Origin: Tubiluchus corallicola
Lineage: Eukaryota; Priapulida; Priapulimorpha; Priapulimorphida; Tubiluchidae
Length of the DNA: 64,000 nt
Reading direction: 5' to 3'
NCBI GenBank assembly: GCA_030141605.1
Contig: JAQGDQ010002391.1
Coordinates: forward strand, 55,685 to 119,684
The notes under the pieces are model-generated. The model was not told where the DNA came from. It did no database searches and saw only the letters and a program-made list of their open reading frames with translations. Both the position numbers and the translations under genes were made by a program. The first letter of the stretch is position 1, and each line of letters opens with the position of its first letter. Shown piece by piece: positions 54,805 to 64,000 of this stretch.

Positions 54805-55749
54805 TCAGAATAAAAATTTTGAACTAATAGACTCTAACTTGTTTATTTTATTTATTACATCTGCTAAAAGTTCTGCAGTCGATAACACTTTTATTTTACT
54901 TGGCTTTTTCTTTACCTGTATAGTATTTGTAAATATTACCTCTTCTAAAACCGAATTTTCTATACGCTCTATAGCAGGTCCTGACAGCACAGCATGAGAA
55001 GCCATTGCCCTTACTGACCTTGCACCTTTGCTCTTCATTAAGTCCGCAGCTTTTGTAATTGTGCCAGCTGTATCTATCATATCATCTACAATAATAATGT
55101 CTTTATCTTCTAAATCTCCTATTACAGACATAGAAGCCACTTCATTTGCCTTTTTTCTCGTTTTATGACAAATAACAAGTCCTGTTTTAAAATACTTAGC
55201 ATAAGAGTTGGCTCGCTTTGAGCCTCCCATATCAGGTGCTGCAAATGCAAGGTTCTGAAGTTGCATTTGTTTGATGTAAGGAACAAAAATAGACGAAGCA
55301 TAAAGGTGATCCACAGAAATATCAAAAAAACCTTGTACCTGGTCGGCATGCAGATCCATCGTAATTATTCTATCTACTCCCGCTACTGTAAGCATATTGG
55401 CTATGAGCTTTGCTCCTATAGGACAACGAGACTTATCTTTTCTATCCTGCCTTGCAAAACCAAAATAAGGTATCACTGCTACTACCTTATAGGCAGAAGA
55501 CCTTCGGGCTGCGTCTATCATCAACAATAGCTCTAAAAGATTATCCGCAGGGGGATTTGTAGACTGAACAATATATACATATGCTCCTCTTACAGTTTCT
55601 TCAAAATAAGGCTCAAACTCCCCATCAGAAAAACGTATTAAAGTAGATTCTCCCAAAGGGATATCTGTATACTTAGTTATTTCTTCTGCTAATTTTGCAG
55701 AGCCTGAACCTGCAAAAAGCTTTACAGGAATTTTATTTCTTGATGACAT
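54805..55749 (-). CDS. prs: Ribose-phosphate pyrophosphokinase (PRPP synthetase)
   Basis: 314 residues, the standard length. Motifs: FSDGEFEPYFEETVRGAYVY, YFGFARQDRKDKSRCPIGAK, the metal-binding ITMDLHADQVQGFFD and the PRPP loop IIVDDMIDTAGTI. It makes PRPP from ribose 5-phosphate and ATP for nucleotide, His and Trp synthesis. First gene of prs-rplY-pth; a -7 box lies at 55795-55788. Confidence 0.97.
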   Translation of the reverse strand: MSSRNKIPVKLFAGSGSAKLAEEITKYTDIPLGESTLIRFSDGEFEPYFEETVRGAYVYIVQSTNPPADNLLELLLMIDAARRSSAYKVVAVIPYFGFARQDRKDKSRCPIGAKLIANMLTVAGVDRIITMDLHADQVQGFFDISVDHLYASSIFVPYIKQMQLQNLAFAAPDMGGSKRANSYAKYFKTGLVICHKTRKKANEVASMSVIGDLEDKDIIIVDDMIDTAGTITKAADLMKSKGARSVRAMASHAVLSGPAIERIENSVLEEVIFTNTIQVKKKPSKIKVLSTAELLADVINKINKLESISSKFLF

Positions 55750-55787
55750 ATATGAGATAAATATTTAACGTAGAACATTTTTCTTTG

Positions 55788-55795
55788 CAAAAATA
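55788..55795 (-). promoter_or_regulatory. Candidate -7 box of prs
   Basis: TATTTTTG on the minus strand, 38 nt before the prs ATG at 55749. Confidence 0.4.
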
Positions 55796-55891
55796 ATAAA
55801 TATGAGCTTACATATCAATAGAATTTAAGTATTCCTTATTTAGCAATAGTTAAAAAATATTAACTTAGCTTTTGCAATAAAAAAATCAATA

Positions 55892-57046
55892 ATGAAAAAA
55901 AATAAATCAAAGAGTAAAAAAATTTGTTTTATCATACCGGGCTATGTAACAAAAAACACAGGAGGAGCAGAACTACAAGTTTATTTTCTTACAGAAGAAC
56001 TGCTAAAAAGAGGTTGGAAAGTAGAACTTATTACCTTCTATGGCAATGAAAAACAAATAAAACAAAGCCCTTACTACAACTCTAAAATAAACTACCATTA
56101 CTATAAAGAACACACTATAAGATCATTAGAATTTTGGGGTGTTCTCAAACAGCTATTTAAAACGAACTGCACTTATTATTACCAGCGCACTGATTATGCT
56201 CATACAGGAGCTGTAGCCTTATACTGCAAGTTATTTAACAAAAAAATGATATATGCACTTGCACAAGATGGAGAAACTACTAAAAACAGGTATACAAATA
56301 GCTTCAACCCTAAAAAGTATAAAAATAGAGTTAAAGCCATACTTAGAAAGACTGATTTATATTTTGTAGATAAATCTATCAACTACGGAAAACAGAAAGC
56401 ACACCTTCGTCTTAGCCAAACACAAACACAAAAAGAATTATTGCTCAAAAACTTACAATTAGATTCTACATACCTCCCCAACTCCTTCATACATAAAAGC
56501 AAGAAAAAATATTTCAAAGAAAATATTATAGTATGGGTAGCTAATTTTCGACCCGAAAAACAAGCTCATCTTTTTCTTAAACTTGCCGAAGAAACCTCGT
56601 TAAAAGATTGGAAATTCATAATGATTGGACACATAGACCAACAGCGGGATAAAATAACAATAGAAGCCATACGAAACATAAAGAAACCTAATTTTCAACA
56701 CCTTGGAGCATTGCCTTATAAAGAAGCTGAAGAATGGATACAAAAAGCCAAAATACTTCTTAACACAAGCAGTGAGGAAGGATTCTCAAATGCCTTTATA
56801 CAAGCATTCTTGTACAATACGCTTCTTATTAGTTTAACAGTAGACCCTGACAATATAATCGAGCGAGAAAATATTGGTTTCTGCTTCAATAGTCAATTTC
56901 ACGACCTAAAAAAACAGCTACCCCAAATATGTAACAACTATCAACAACATTTACCTATGATAGATAAAGCACACCAATATGCTATCCATAATTTTTCTAT
57001 AAAAAGGAATGTAAGCAAGTTAGAACAATACTTGCAAAACATATAA
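55892..57046 (+). CDS. GT4-family glycosyltransferase
   Basis: 384 residues, a GT-B fold. It opens KICFIIPGYVTKNTGGAELQ, the GG-A-E acceptor-domain signature. The donor site lies in SSEEGFSNAFIQAFLYNTLL, giving the E-x7-Q/E pattern. It is rich in Lys, without membrane helices. It stands apart from the 22-28 kb cluster, so its pathway is unknown; lipopolysaccharide core assembly is possible. Confidence 0.88.
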   Translation: MKKNKSKSKKICFIIPGYVTKNTGGAELQVYFLTEELLKRGWKVELITFYGNEKQIKQSPYYNSKINYHYYKEHTIRSLEFWGVLKQLFKTNCTYYYQRTDYAHTGAVALYCKLFNKKMIYALAQDGETTKNRYTNSFNPKKYKNRVKAILRKTDLYFVDKSINYGKQKAHLRLSQTQTQKELLLKNLQLDSTYLPNSFIHKSKKKYFKENIIVWVANFRPEKQAHLFLKLAEETSLKDWKFIMIGHIDQQRDKITIEAIRNIKKPNFQHLGALPYKEAEEWIQKAKILLNTSSEEGFSNAFIQAFLYNTLLISLTVDPDNIIERENIGFCFNSQFHDLKKQLPQICNNYQQHLPMIDKAHQYAIHNFSIKRNVSKLEQYLQNI

Positions 57047-57066
57047 AATATGTCTTAGAAAAGTAT

Positions 57067-57074
57067 TAATTTTG
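57067..57074 (+). promoter_or_regulatory. Candidate -7 box of the thioredoxin-like/yggS/nth operon
   Basis: TAATTTTG followed by C, 42 nt before the ATG at 57116. Confidence 0.5.
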
Positions 57075-57115
57075 CACATTATTATTTTTACATTTTACAA
57101 AAGTATTAATGTACT

Positions 57116-58546
57116 ATGAAAGATACTGTAATAAAAAAATGCTTTATAGTTTTAACTCTCTTTTTTGTAGGTACGCAAATTGTCCACTCCAAAGGACTTG
57201 ACCTAAAAGTAAAAGTAAGAGACTTACAAGATACCAGTATTATATTGGGATATTACTTAGGGAAACAATTCCTTGTTAAAGACACTATATACCTCAACAA
57301 AAAAGGGGAAGGCGTACTACAAAAAGATGAACCATTAAAAGGAGGGCTTTATTTTCTTTACTATGCTCCCAACTTTAAGTTAGATTTTCTACTAAGCGAT
57401 AATCAAAATTTTGAACTAATAACAGATACCCTAAAACCTTATGAGAACTTAACTATAAAAGGCAGTAAAGAAAATGAGCTTTTTAGAGACTACTCACTTT
57501 TTATGCAAGAACAATCAAAAAAGAGAAATGAAATCAATGAAAAAGCAGAAAATAACAAAGAGGACACCACCTATATAGAACAACTACGAGAAGAGTATCT
57601 AGCCGTTAATGAAGAAGTAACGGACTATTGGAACAATATTATACAAAACTATCCCAATACCTTTTTATCTACATTTATGCAAGCCTTAAAACCCATAGAT
57701 ATTCCTGAATTTGAGATTGAGGAAAACATCGTCAATAAAGATTCTGCACTATATATGAGAAAATATCTATATAAAAAACAGCATTTTTGGGACAACTTTG
57801 ATTTCTCTGAAGAAAAAATGATTAATACCCCCATACTGCAAGAGAAATTAGAAGCTTTTTTTAAAGATATGGTTGTTCAAATACCTGACAGTATAAACAA
57901 AGAAGCAGATATTCTTATAGCCAAGGCTCAAATAAATGAAGATATATTCCAATACATTATTCAATATGTATTAAATAGTGCTATTAAAAGTAAAACTATG
58001 GGAATGGATGCATCATTTGTACATATTGCTGAGAATTACTATCTGGCAGGTAAAACGCCTTGGGCAACACCTGAGCTACTTAAAAACATTAGCGAAGAAG
58101 TAGAAAAAGTAAAAGTAAACCTTATAGGTAAAACGGCTCCAGAACTCAGACTAGAAACACTAGAAGGAAGAGACATTAGACTCTCCGAAACAGATGCTGA
58201 TTTTATAGTGCTATTCTTTTGGGACCCAGAATGTGGGCATTGCAAAACATCAGCACCAGAATTACACGACAAAATATACCCCAAACTACAGAAACATAAC
58301 ATTCAAATATTCTCTATATACACACAATTGAAAAAAGAGAATTGGGAAAAGTTTCTTAAAGAAAAAGAACTTTACGATTGGATAAATGTATGGGATCCTT
58401 ACAGAGAAAGTGAATTTAGAACTAAATACAACATATATTCCACTCCTACAATATATCTACTAGACAAAGACAAAAAAATAATAGCAAAAAAAATAGACGT
58501 TGAACAGTTGGAAGAAATAGTAAAAGCATTTAGCGAAAAGGAATAA
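57116..58546 (+). CDS. Exported TlpA-like thiol-disulfide protein with a DUF4369/DUF5106-type N-terminal part
   Basis: 476 residues with a signal peptide (..VLTLFFVGTQIVHS). The N-terminal beta-rich domain (about 27-115) resembles DUF4369. The middle is helical (about 120-330, DUF5106-like). The C-terminal thioredoxin fold (about 340-475) has the active site CGHC in FFWDPECGHCKTSAPEL and the cis-Pro in STPTIYLLD. It probably reduces or isomerises disulfides in the periplasm. It heads an operon with yggS and nth (2 and 7 bp gaps). Confidence 0.87.
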   Translation: MKDTVIKKCFIVLTLFFVGTQIVHSKGLDLKVKVRDLQDTSIILGYYLGKQFLVKDTIYLNKKGEGVLQKDEPLKGGLYFLYYAPNFKLDFLLSDNQNFELITDTLKPYENLTIKGSKENELFRDYSLFMQEQSKKRNEINEKAENNKEDTTYIEQLREEYLAVNEEVTDYWNNIIQNYPNTFLSTFMQALKPIDIPEFEIEENIVNKDSALYMRKYLYKKQHFWDNFDFSEEKMINTPILQEKLEAFFKDMVVQIPDSINKEADILIAKAQINEDIFQYIIQYVLNSAIKSKTMGMDASFVHIAENYYLAGKTPWATPELLKNISEEVEKVKVNLIGKTAPELRLETLEGRDIRLSETDADFIVLFFWDPECGHCKTSAPELHDKIYPKLQKHNIQIFSIYTQLKKENWEKFLKEKELYDWINVWDPYRESEFRTKYNIYSTPTIYLLDKDKKIIAKKIDVEQLEEIVKAFSEKE

Positions 58547-58548
58547 TA

Positions 58549-59193
58549 ATGAAGACAGATGATATAAAAAGAAGACTACCTGTCAATGTAAAACTTATTG
58601 CTGTAACAAAAAAAAGAAATAGCGAAGAAATACTGAAAGTATATAATGCTGGAGTAAAAATATTTGGAGAAAGCCAAGTGCAAGAACTACTCCCAAAATA
58701 TCAACAATTTCCCAAAGACATACAATGGCACTTTATTGGACATCTGCAAACCAACAAAGTAAAATACATTGCTCCATTCATTACTCTGATTCACTCCGTA
58801 GATTCTATCAAATTGCTAAAAACTATCAACAAAGAAGCTGAAAAATGCAATAGAACTATAGATGTTTTATTACAATTACACATAGCAGAAGAGCAAACAA
58901 AATACGGCTTTAAGATACAGGAGATAAATAACATTATTACAAACAATAACTTAGAGAAATTGCAAAATATAAGAATAGTTGGAGTAATGGGTATGGCAAC
59001 CAATACCAACAATTCAGAGCAAGTAAAAAATGAATTTAAAACTCTAAAAGAAACATTCTTACAACTTAAAAAAAACTTGTTCCAAAACAATGCACATTTT
59101 ACTGAAATTTCAATGGGAATGTCTCGCGACTACAAAATAGCTTTACAAGAAGGTTCTACAATGGTCAGAATAGGAACTGTCTTATTCAACTAA
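58549..59193 (+). CDS. yggS: YggS-family pyridoxal-phosphate homeostasis protein
   Basis: 214 residues, a single alanine-racemase-like barrel. The PLP Lys lies in VKLIAVTKKRNSEEI, and HFIGHLQTNKVKY and SMGMSRDYKIALQEGSTMVR are the family's other marks. It buffers PLP and affects amino-acid balance, with no enzyme activity known. It starts two bases after the preceding stop. Confidence 0.95.
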   Translation: MKTDDIKRRLPVNVKLIAVTKKRNSEEILKVYNAGVKIFGESQVQELLPKYQQFPKDIQWHFIGHLQTNKVKYIAPFITLIHSVDSIKLLKTINKEAEKCNRTIDVLLQLHIAEEQTKYGFKIQEINNIITNNNLEKLQNIRIVGVMGMATNTNNSEQVKNEFKTLKETFLQLKKNLFQNNAHFTEISMGMSRDYKIALQEGSTMVRIGTVLFN

Positions 59194-59200
59194 GATTGAA

Positions 59201-59836
59201 ATGCAAATAAAAGAACGATACAAAGGAATAATAGATTACTTTAAGAAACATCAACCTGTTGCAGAAACTGAACTGAACTACGATACCCCTTTTCAGCTGC
59301 TTGTAGCAGTCATACTATCAGCTCAATGCACAGACAAAAGAGTAAATATGATAACCCCTGCTCTTTTTAAACCTTATCCCACTCCTGATACTATGGCATT
59401 AGCACAAGTAGAGGACATTTTTGAGTATATAAAATCCATTTCCTACCCCAACAACAAAGCCAAGCACCTTTCCGCAATGTCTAAAATGCTGGTAAAAGAC
59501 TTCAACAGCCAAATTCCTAGCGATGTAAAAGAACTCCAGAAACTACAAGGTGTAGGACGAAAATCTGCTAATGTTATTGCTTCTGTTATCTACAATCAAC
59601 CTGTAATGGCAGTAGATACACATGTTTTTCGTGTATCTGCACGCATAGGTTTGACCCGAAATGCAAAAACCCCCTTAGACACAGAAAAACAGCTGGTAAA
59701 ACACATACCCAAAAAATATATAGCCACAGCACACCACTGGCTTATACTACATGGAAGGTATATTTGTCTGTCGAGAAAACCCAAATGTATGGAATGTGGT
59801 ATTACCTTATATTGTAGGTATTTTGAAAAATTATAA
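59201..59836 (+). CDS. nth: Endonuclease III
   Basis: 211 residues. Helix-hairpin-helix LQGVGRKSANVIAS with the catalytic Lys, the catalytic Asp in MAVDTHVFRVSARIGL, and a [4Fe-4S] cluster of C-x6-C-x2-C-x5-C at the C-terminus (CLSRKPKCMECGITLYC). It removes oxidised pyrimidines and nicks the abasic site. Its end overlaps the convergent glycosyltransferase gene by six bases. Confidence 0.97.
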   Translation: MQIKERYKGIIDYFKKHQPVAETELNYDTPFQLLVAVILSAQCTDKRVNMITPALFKPYPTPDTMALAQVEDIFEYIKSISYPNNKAKHLSAMSKMLVKDFNSQIPSDVKELQKLQGVGRKSANVIASVIYNQPVMAVDTHVFRVSARIGLTRNAKTPLDTEKQLVKHIPKKYIATAHHWLILHGRYICLSRKPKCMECGITLYCRYFEKL

Positions 59837-60922
59837 ACTTTTCAACTTCAATATTTCCTCTTTTAAATAACTCACATTTTGCAACCCTTCTATTTTATTG
59901 CAACTCTCTAATTGCTTTATACAGCTTTTAAGGTTAAAATTATATTGATTGGCAAATACAAAATATCCTTTTTCGCCTAAGTACTTTGCCAAATATTCTT
60001 GTTCTGTTTGTCCAGTAGTAGGCACTAATATTGCATTCTTTTGTAAGGCTATTAAATCCATCACAGTGGTATAACCAGCACGCGACACAACATACTTAGC
60101 ACTATTAAGAAGATATTTTAAACTCTGGGAACTAATATGAGAAACAAACTTTATATTAGCTTTTTTACTTATTTCCTTTTGGCTGGGTTGTCCTTTTATT
60201 ACTATTGACTTCAAGCCAAGTTTATGCAATTGTTTTACTACTATTTTTTCAAATATAGTTTTTTGCGGTTCAGGTCCTGATAAAATAACAACCGCATCAA
60301 AACCTATTAAGTGCTTATCCTCTGATTGTTTTATATCCATCAACTTAGAAATTGCACCTATATATACAGCATTAGAAGGAACATAACTATGACTCAAATC
60401 GCCAGTTAAGCTATTACTCCTACTTGTATTATCAGGAATCCAACATCTATCGTACCAAGCAAAGGCTAAGTATTTATGAAAAAAATAAGTTAAACCCTCC
60501 AAATAACGAAAAATAACTGGAAGTTTTACTACCAGTTGATGAGTAATGTAGATAGAATAAGCCTTTCTACTCCATAACCCAAACCTATTATCAGAAATAA
60601 CAATATCAATATTGTGTTTCTTTACAAGCTTTTGCAACCACAAATGCTCCCTTAACGTTCCGAATAATATAGCAGGAAGTAATAAAAGAAATTTCCATAC
60701 TTGACTTTTCCCCTTAGAATACTGGACTTTATAAGCAGCTGGCAGCTTAACTGTCTCTACCTCTGGCAATTCCTCCTTTATCAATTCATAGGGCAGTCCT
60801 GCAGTAGCCACAAAAACTTTAAATCCCTGTTTCAACAGTTTTCTAACGATATATATGTCCCTACTTGCGTGCCCCAACCCCCAATCCAGTGGACAAACAA
60901 GAACTTTTTTTAGGCTTTTCAT
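59831..60922 (-). CDS. MurG-like (GT28-type) glycosyltransferase family protein
   Basis: 363 residues, a GT-B fold. The N-terminal VLVCPLDWGLGHASRDIYIV is the usual G-x-GH-x-x-R opening, and the C-terminal YVVSRAGYTTVMDLIALQKN plus VPTTGQTEQEYLAKYL match the UDP-sugar-binding half of MurG-like enzymes. One hydrophobic stretch (about 74-90) may touch the membrane. Family members are common in Bacteroidota; acceptor unknown. Confidence 0.85.
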   Translation of the reverse strand: MKSLKKVLVCPLDWGLGHASRDIYIVRKLLKQGFKVFVATAGLPYELIKEELPEVETVKLPAAYKVQYSKGKSQVWKFLLLLPAILFGTLREHLWLQKLVKKHNIDIVISDNRFGLWSRKAYSIYITHQLVVKLPVIFRYLEGLTYFFHKYLAFAWYDRCWIPDNTSRSNSLTGDLSHSYVPSNAVYIGAISKLMDIKQSEDKHLIGFDAVVILSGPEPQKTIFEKIVVKQLHKLGLKSIVIKGQPSQKEISKKANIKFVSHISSQSLKYLLNSAKYVVSRAGYTTVMDLIALQKNAILVPTTGQTEQEYLAKYLGEKGYFVFANQYNFNLKSCIKQLESCNKIEGLQNVSYLKEEILKLKSL

Positions 60923-60927
60923 CTTTT

Positions 60928-61704
60928 TTAGTCTGACACCTGAATAGGTACTCCAAGCATTTCCACTTTTTGGGCAATGGTTTGCAAATCTTTTATATCT
61001 ACCTTTTCTAAAGTATCTATTGGAGTATCTCTATCTATGGAATAGATCATTACCTGCTTAGGCTGTATTCTTTGTATATAGCCTAACCATTTTTCTAAAT
61101 TCTGCGTATTGTCTATTTGAACTCCTTTATAGCTCCCTCTAACAAAAAGAGTTTGTACTATTATATTACCATCAAACCTTTCATAATTCTTTATCACCTC
61201 TTCCAAATTATACTTGCCCACAGGTTGATTAATAAGTTGAATTTCATCATAATTACCAGAATCTAATTTCAGAATATTATTCTCCACCTCATTTAAGGCT
61301 TCAAATACACTTTGCTTTTTCACCATCGTTCCGTTAGATAATACTGATATTTCGGCCTTAGGAAAATATTTGTTTCGCAAAGCAATTGTATCCTTTATTA
61401 TTTCCTGAAAATGAGAATGCAATGTAGGCTCTCCATTACCTGCAAACGTAATGTTATCTATCCTTTCTTGCTTTTCCTTCATTTGAAAAAGTACCAGCTC
61501 TAAATTTTGCTTTATTTCTTCTCTGGAAGGTAATTTAGACTTCTGTTGTCCTGTAGAGTTGAAACCACATTCGCAATAAATACAATTGAACGAGCAAATC
61601 TTAGCACCAGATGGCAATAGATTGATTCCCAAAGAATTGCCCAACCTTCTGCTTTTAACAGGTCCAAATATTATTTTATCAAACAAAAATGTTGCCATAT
61701 ACAT
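60928..61704 (-). CDS. Radical SAM protein
   Basis: About 258 residues from ATG 61704 (MYMATFLFDKIIFGPVKSRR). An open frame extends to 61782, but a -7 box at 61728-61721 places the transcript start inside it, and the extra residues are a hydrophobic stretch foreign to the family. The cluster motif is CSFNCIYCECGFN (Cx3Cx2C). FAGNGEPTLH and ISVLSNGTMV are standard radical SAM blocks. It resembles the YfkA/Wyosine-like small radical SAM proteins that carry GPVKSRRLG near the start; substrate unknown. Confidence 0.88.
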   Translation of the reverse strand: MYMATFLFDKIIFGPVKSRRLGNSLGINLLPSGAKICSFNCIYCECGFNSTGQQKSKLPSREEIKQNLELVLFQMKEKQERIDNITFAGNGEPTLHSHFQEIIKDTIALRNKYFPKAEISVLSNGTMVKKQSVFEALNEVENNILKLDSGNYDEIQLINQPVGKYNLEEVIKNYERFDGNIIVQTLFVRGSYKGVQIDNTQNLEKWLGYIQRIQPKQVMIYSIDRDTPIDTLEKVDIKDLQTIAQKVEMLGVPIQVSD

Positions 61705-61720
61705 ATTAGCGAATACAATG

Positions 61721-61728
61721 CAAAAGTA
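61721..61728 (-). promoter_or_regulatory. -7 box of the radical SAM gene
   Basis: TACTTTTG followed by C on the minus strand, 17 nt before ATG 61704. It decides the start chosen for that gene. Confidence 0.55.
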
Positions 61729-61789
61729 GAAAAACAGAATGAATAAAAAATTTATAATTGTATAAATACAAGTATAAGTCAATGAACTT

Positions 61790-61831
61790 ATAGTTTTGAA
61801 GTTAGTATAAAAAAACTAACTCCAAAACTAT
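61790..61831 (-). terminator. Hairpin after glyA
   Basis: Arms of 17 bases pair with one mismatch (ATAGTTTTG-x-AGTTAGT type) around an 8-nt A/T loop, 53 bp after the glyA stop and before the next promoter. No T tract follows, so the terminator role is likely but not certain. Confidence 0.6.
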
Positions 61832-61884
61832 CAATCTCTACAAACTTGTTTTGCAGGATTATAATATCAATTCCTTGTTTATAC

Positions 61885-63165
61885 CTATTCAGCAAACAAA
61901 GGCAATGGAGACATCAGAACATTAACATCTTGCTTTATAGATACAACAAGTTTTTCATTTTCTATATTTTGAAGCACCTTATCTATCATATCCACTATTA
62001 CAAGTGCCTGCTCCTTACCTACCCCCCGTGTAGTAATAGCAGATGCTCCTATGCGGATACCCGAAGTTTGAAAAGGAGAACGATTATCAAAAGGCACCAT
62101 ATTTTTATTAATAGTAATATCTGCCAAGCCTAAAACCCTTTCTGCCACTTTACCTGTAAGATTCGGAAATTTAGCACGTAAATCTATAAGAAACGAATGA
62201 TTATCCGTACCACCTGTAATTACAGAGTATCCCTTTTCAATAAAAGCCTTTGCCATAGTGCGTGCATTTTCTCTATTCTGAGTTTGATACTTCTTAAACT
62301 CAGGAGTCAAAGCCTCTAAGAAAGACACTGCCTTAGAAGCTATTACGTGTTCTAGAGGACCACCTTGTATTCCAGGAAATACTGCGGAGTTTATAATAGA
62401 AGACATCATTCGTGTAACTCCTTTAGGTGTTTTCTTGCCCCAAGGGTTTTCAAAATCTTTGCCAATAAGTATTATTCCACCTCTCGGACCACGTAAAGTC
62501 TTGTGCGTAGTAGAAGTTACAATATGAGCATACTTTAAAGGGTTGTTCAACAAGCCTGCTGCAATAAGTCCCGCAGGATGTGCCATATCTACCATAAATA
62601 TAGCATCAACACTATCAGCTATTTCTCGCATACGTTTATAATCCCACTCGCGCGAATAGGCAGAAGCACCTCCTACAATTAATTTAGGCTTATGTTTTTG
62701 GGCTTGTGCTTCTATCATTTCGTAATCTACTAAACCTGTATCTTCTTTTACGTTATAACTAACTGCCTTGTAAAGAATTCCTGATAAATTGACAAACGAA
62801 CCGTGAGAAAGATGTCCTCCGTGTGCAAGGTCTAAGCCTAAAAATGTATCTCCTGCATTAAGACAAGCAAGAAACACAGCTGCATTGGCTTGTGCTCCTG
62901 AATGTGGCTGCACGTTAGCATACTCGGCATTAAATAACTCTTTTAGTCGGTCTATAGCAAGCTGCTCCGTTTTATCCACTACCTCACATCCCCCGTAATA
63001 GCGAGCGTTAGGATAACCCTCAGCATATTTATTAGTAAGACAGCTGCCCATTGCTTCCATTACTTGATTACTAACAAAATTTTCAGAAGCAATAAGTTCT
63101 ATACCTCTTTTTTGTCGTTCTTCTTCTTCTTTAATGAGACTAAATATAGTTGTATCTCTTTTCAT
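61885..63165 (-). CDS. glyA: Serine hydroxymethyltransferase
   Basis: 426 residues. PLP enzyme with [32 protein letters not shown], the lysine site [13 protein letters not shown] and [12 protein letters not shown]. It converts serine and tetrahydrofolate to glycine and methylene-tetrahydrofolate. Standard length and motifs throughout. Confidence 0.98.
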   Translation of the reverse strand: MKRDTTIFSLIKEEEERQKRGIELIASENFVSNQVMEAMGSCLTNKYAEGYPNARYYGGCEVVDKTEQLAIDRLKELFNAEYANVQPHSGAQANAAVFLACLNAGDTFLGLDLAHGGHLSHGSFVNLSGILYKAVSYNVKEDTGLVDYEMIEAQAQKHKPKLIVGGASAYSREWDYKRMREIADSVDAIFMVDMAHPAGLIAAGLLNNPLKYAHIVTSTTHKTLRGPRGGIILIGKDFENPWGKKTPKGVTRMMSSIINSAVFPGIQGGPLEHVIASKAVSFLEALTPEFKKYQTQNRENARTMAKAFIEKGYSVITGGTDNHSFLIDLRAKFPNLTGKVAERVLGLADITINKNMVPFDNRSPFQTSGIRIGASAITTRGVGKEQALVIVDMIDKVLQNIENEKLVVSIKQDVNVLMSPLPLFAE

Positions 63166-63205
63166 AATACCTGTATATATATTGTATTGTACGTTTTTAA
63201 GAGGC

Positions 63206-63213
63206 CAAAGTTA
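63206..63213 (-). promoter_or_regulatory. Candidate -7 box of glyA
   Basis: TAACTTTG on the minus strand, 40 nt before the ATG at 63165. Confidence 0.45.
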
Positions 63214-63459
63214 AGATATTTTTTTGAGAAGAAGGCATATAGCTCAACCAAGAAACAATATCGCTTACAAAACTCCTTCCCAAATAATAGTTATTAACAA
63301 GTTATCAACTATTTATTTGCAACAATACACTACAAAGTTTTAACTTATTAAAATAAATTATGTTAAGAACAACACTTGGAATAAAATTTGAAATTCTATG
63401 AGAGGTAAAACAAACAAAAGTAAATTATAATGTTTTAAACTATGAAAAAACACAAAGAA

Positions 63460-63486
63460 AGCCTTGCTGTGCAACACAACACGGCT
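63460..63486 (-). terminator. Terminator of the LRR gene
   Basis: On the minus strand AGCCGTGTTGTG pairs with CACAGCAAGGCT across a TTG loop, with one G-U and one mismatch. A T-rich tract follows. It begins 16 bp after the stop codon. Confidence 0.65.
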
Positions 63487-63502
63487 ACTTTTTATCTTTT
63501 TT

Positions 63503-64000
63503 TTAAGGACAGTCTGTAAGTGGGTTATAAGAAACAAACTTTTTTTCAACCTTATCCCAATATTGACAGTATGTTTCATTTGGATCTATATTATCTACAA
63601 TAAATCCTTCACATTTTATATTTTCATCTATATCTAAAGATTTTAGAGCTTCAATATTATCTATATTCAAAGTTTCAAGTTGTTCATTGAGGTGGCAACG
63701 CAACCATCCTAAACCACTATTGTTGTTTAAATCCAAACTCGTGAACTGGTTTTCACTGCAATTCAAAATCACTAATGACTCATTTACATTCAAGCTCGTG
63801 AGATTATTGTCATAGCAAACCAACCGAATTAAAGACGTACTGCCACTTACATCCAAACTATCTAGCTCGTTCCCATGGCAATTCAAGTCCGTTAAAGCTT
63901 TATTACTGCTTACATCCAAACTCGTGAGTTTATTACCACCGCAGTACAAAGTGTCTAAAACCGTATTGCTGCTTACATCCAAACTCGCGAGTCTACTATT
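63503..64000 (-). CDS. Leucine-rich-repeat protein, C-terminal part (gene enters from the right edge)
   Basis: 165 codons are visible and the frame is open to base 64000, so the start lies outside. About six repeats of 21 residues follow the pattern L-x-x-L-x-C-x-x-N-x-L-T-S-L-D-V-S-x-N, the LRR type of many Bacteroidota and internalin-like surface proteins. A short non-repeat end (..YCQYWDKVEKKFVSYNPLTDCP) closes it. There is no recognisable type IX secretion tail. Probably exported; partner unknown. Confidence 0.88.
   Translation of the reverse strand, partial: NSRLASLDVSSNTVLDTLYCGGNKLTSLDVSSNKALTDLNCHGNELDSLDVSGSTSLIRLVCYDNNLTSLNVNESLVILNCSENQFTSLDLNNNSGLGWLRCHLNEQLETLNIDNIEALKSLDIDENIKCEGFIVDNIDPNETYCQYWDKVEKKFVSYNPLTDCP

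Larger units (their letters stand above)
63166..63502. other. 337-bp gap between the LRR gene and glyA
   Basis: Contains the glyA -7 box candidate (63213-63206) and the LRR-gene terminator (63460-63486). Nothing else was recognised. Confidence 0.55.

Noticed and set aside
63503-64000. Type IX secretion C-terminal domain on the LRR protein
   Set aside because: The last about 35 residues lack the usual glycine- and lysine-containing sorting pattern.

Overview
The window is about 64 kb of A+T-rich DNA from a member of the Bacteroidota. The evidence is a SusC/SusD outer-membrane pair, -7 promoter boxes of the TAnnTTTG type, DUF4836 and DUF5018/GLUG lipoproteins, a FtsE-type ATPase of the phylum, and many lipoproteins with Cys in the lipobox. 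No rRNA, tRNA, CRISPR array or intact insertion sequence was seen. The genus cannot be fixed from the sequence.

Layout. 1-6.6 kb: a sugar-uptake region. The 5' end of a probable altronate dehydratase gene (uxaA) leaves the window leftwards behind a promoter with two identical LacI-type operators. A LacI-family regulator with no ordinary start codon follows, then a convergent susD-susC pair. 7-18 kb: housekeeping genes (pdxJ, a CBS protein, a GltB-like FMN protein, rluD, a PASTA protein, rpmH, rsmG, an M3 peptidase, META, GNAT-like and Nudix proteins). 18.3-21.8 kb: ftsE and a large zincin/TolB-like outer-membrane protein split by a frameshift at an (AT)5 run. 22-28.5 kb: a surface polysaccharide cluster (Wzx flippase, a wrecked Stealth phosphotransferase, an EpsG-like polymerase, three glycosyltransferases). 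An alaS 3' fragment and recR follow.

29.7-39.1 kb is the most unusual part: four tandem paralogous lipoprotein genes built from DUF5018-like domains and GLUG beta-helix repeats, three of them followed by a copy of the same terminator cassette. Copy 1 has lost its start codon and has a stop in place of the lipobox Cys. Copy 2 carries a one-base insertion. Copy 3 is intact. Copy 4 has lost its GLUG half, leaving a deletion scar, and has grown to nine near-identical DUF5018 repeats. This looks like a surface-protein locus being remodelled by recombination.

39.3-64 kb: envelope and housekeeping genes. These include waaA, tatA, a LolD-like ATPase, apbE, a PAP2 phosphatase, a zinc-ribbon/Nif3/MerR group, an M23 peptidase and a DUF4836 lipoprotein linked to a degenerate ABC ATPase and an FtsX-like permease. 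A soluble-looking sugar-phosphate transferase, the prs-rplY-pth cluster, a thioredoxin-like/yggS/nth operon, two glycosyltransferases, a radical SAM protein and glyA follow. The last gene is a leucine-rich-repeat protein that runs off the right edge.
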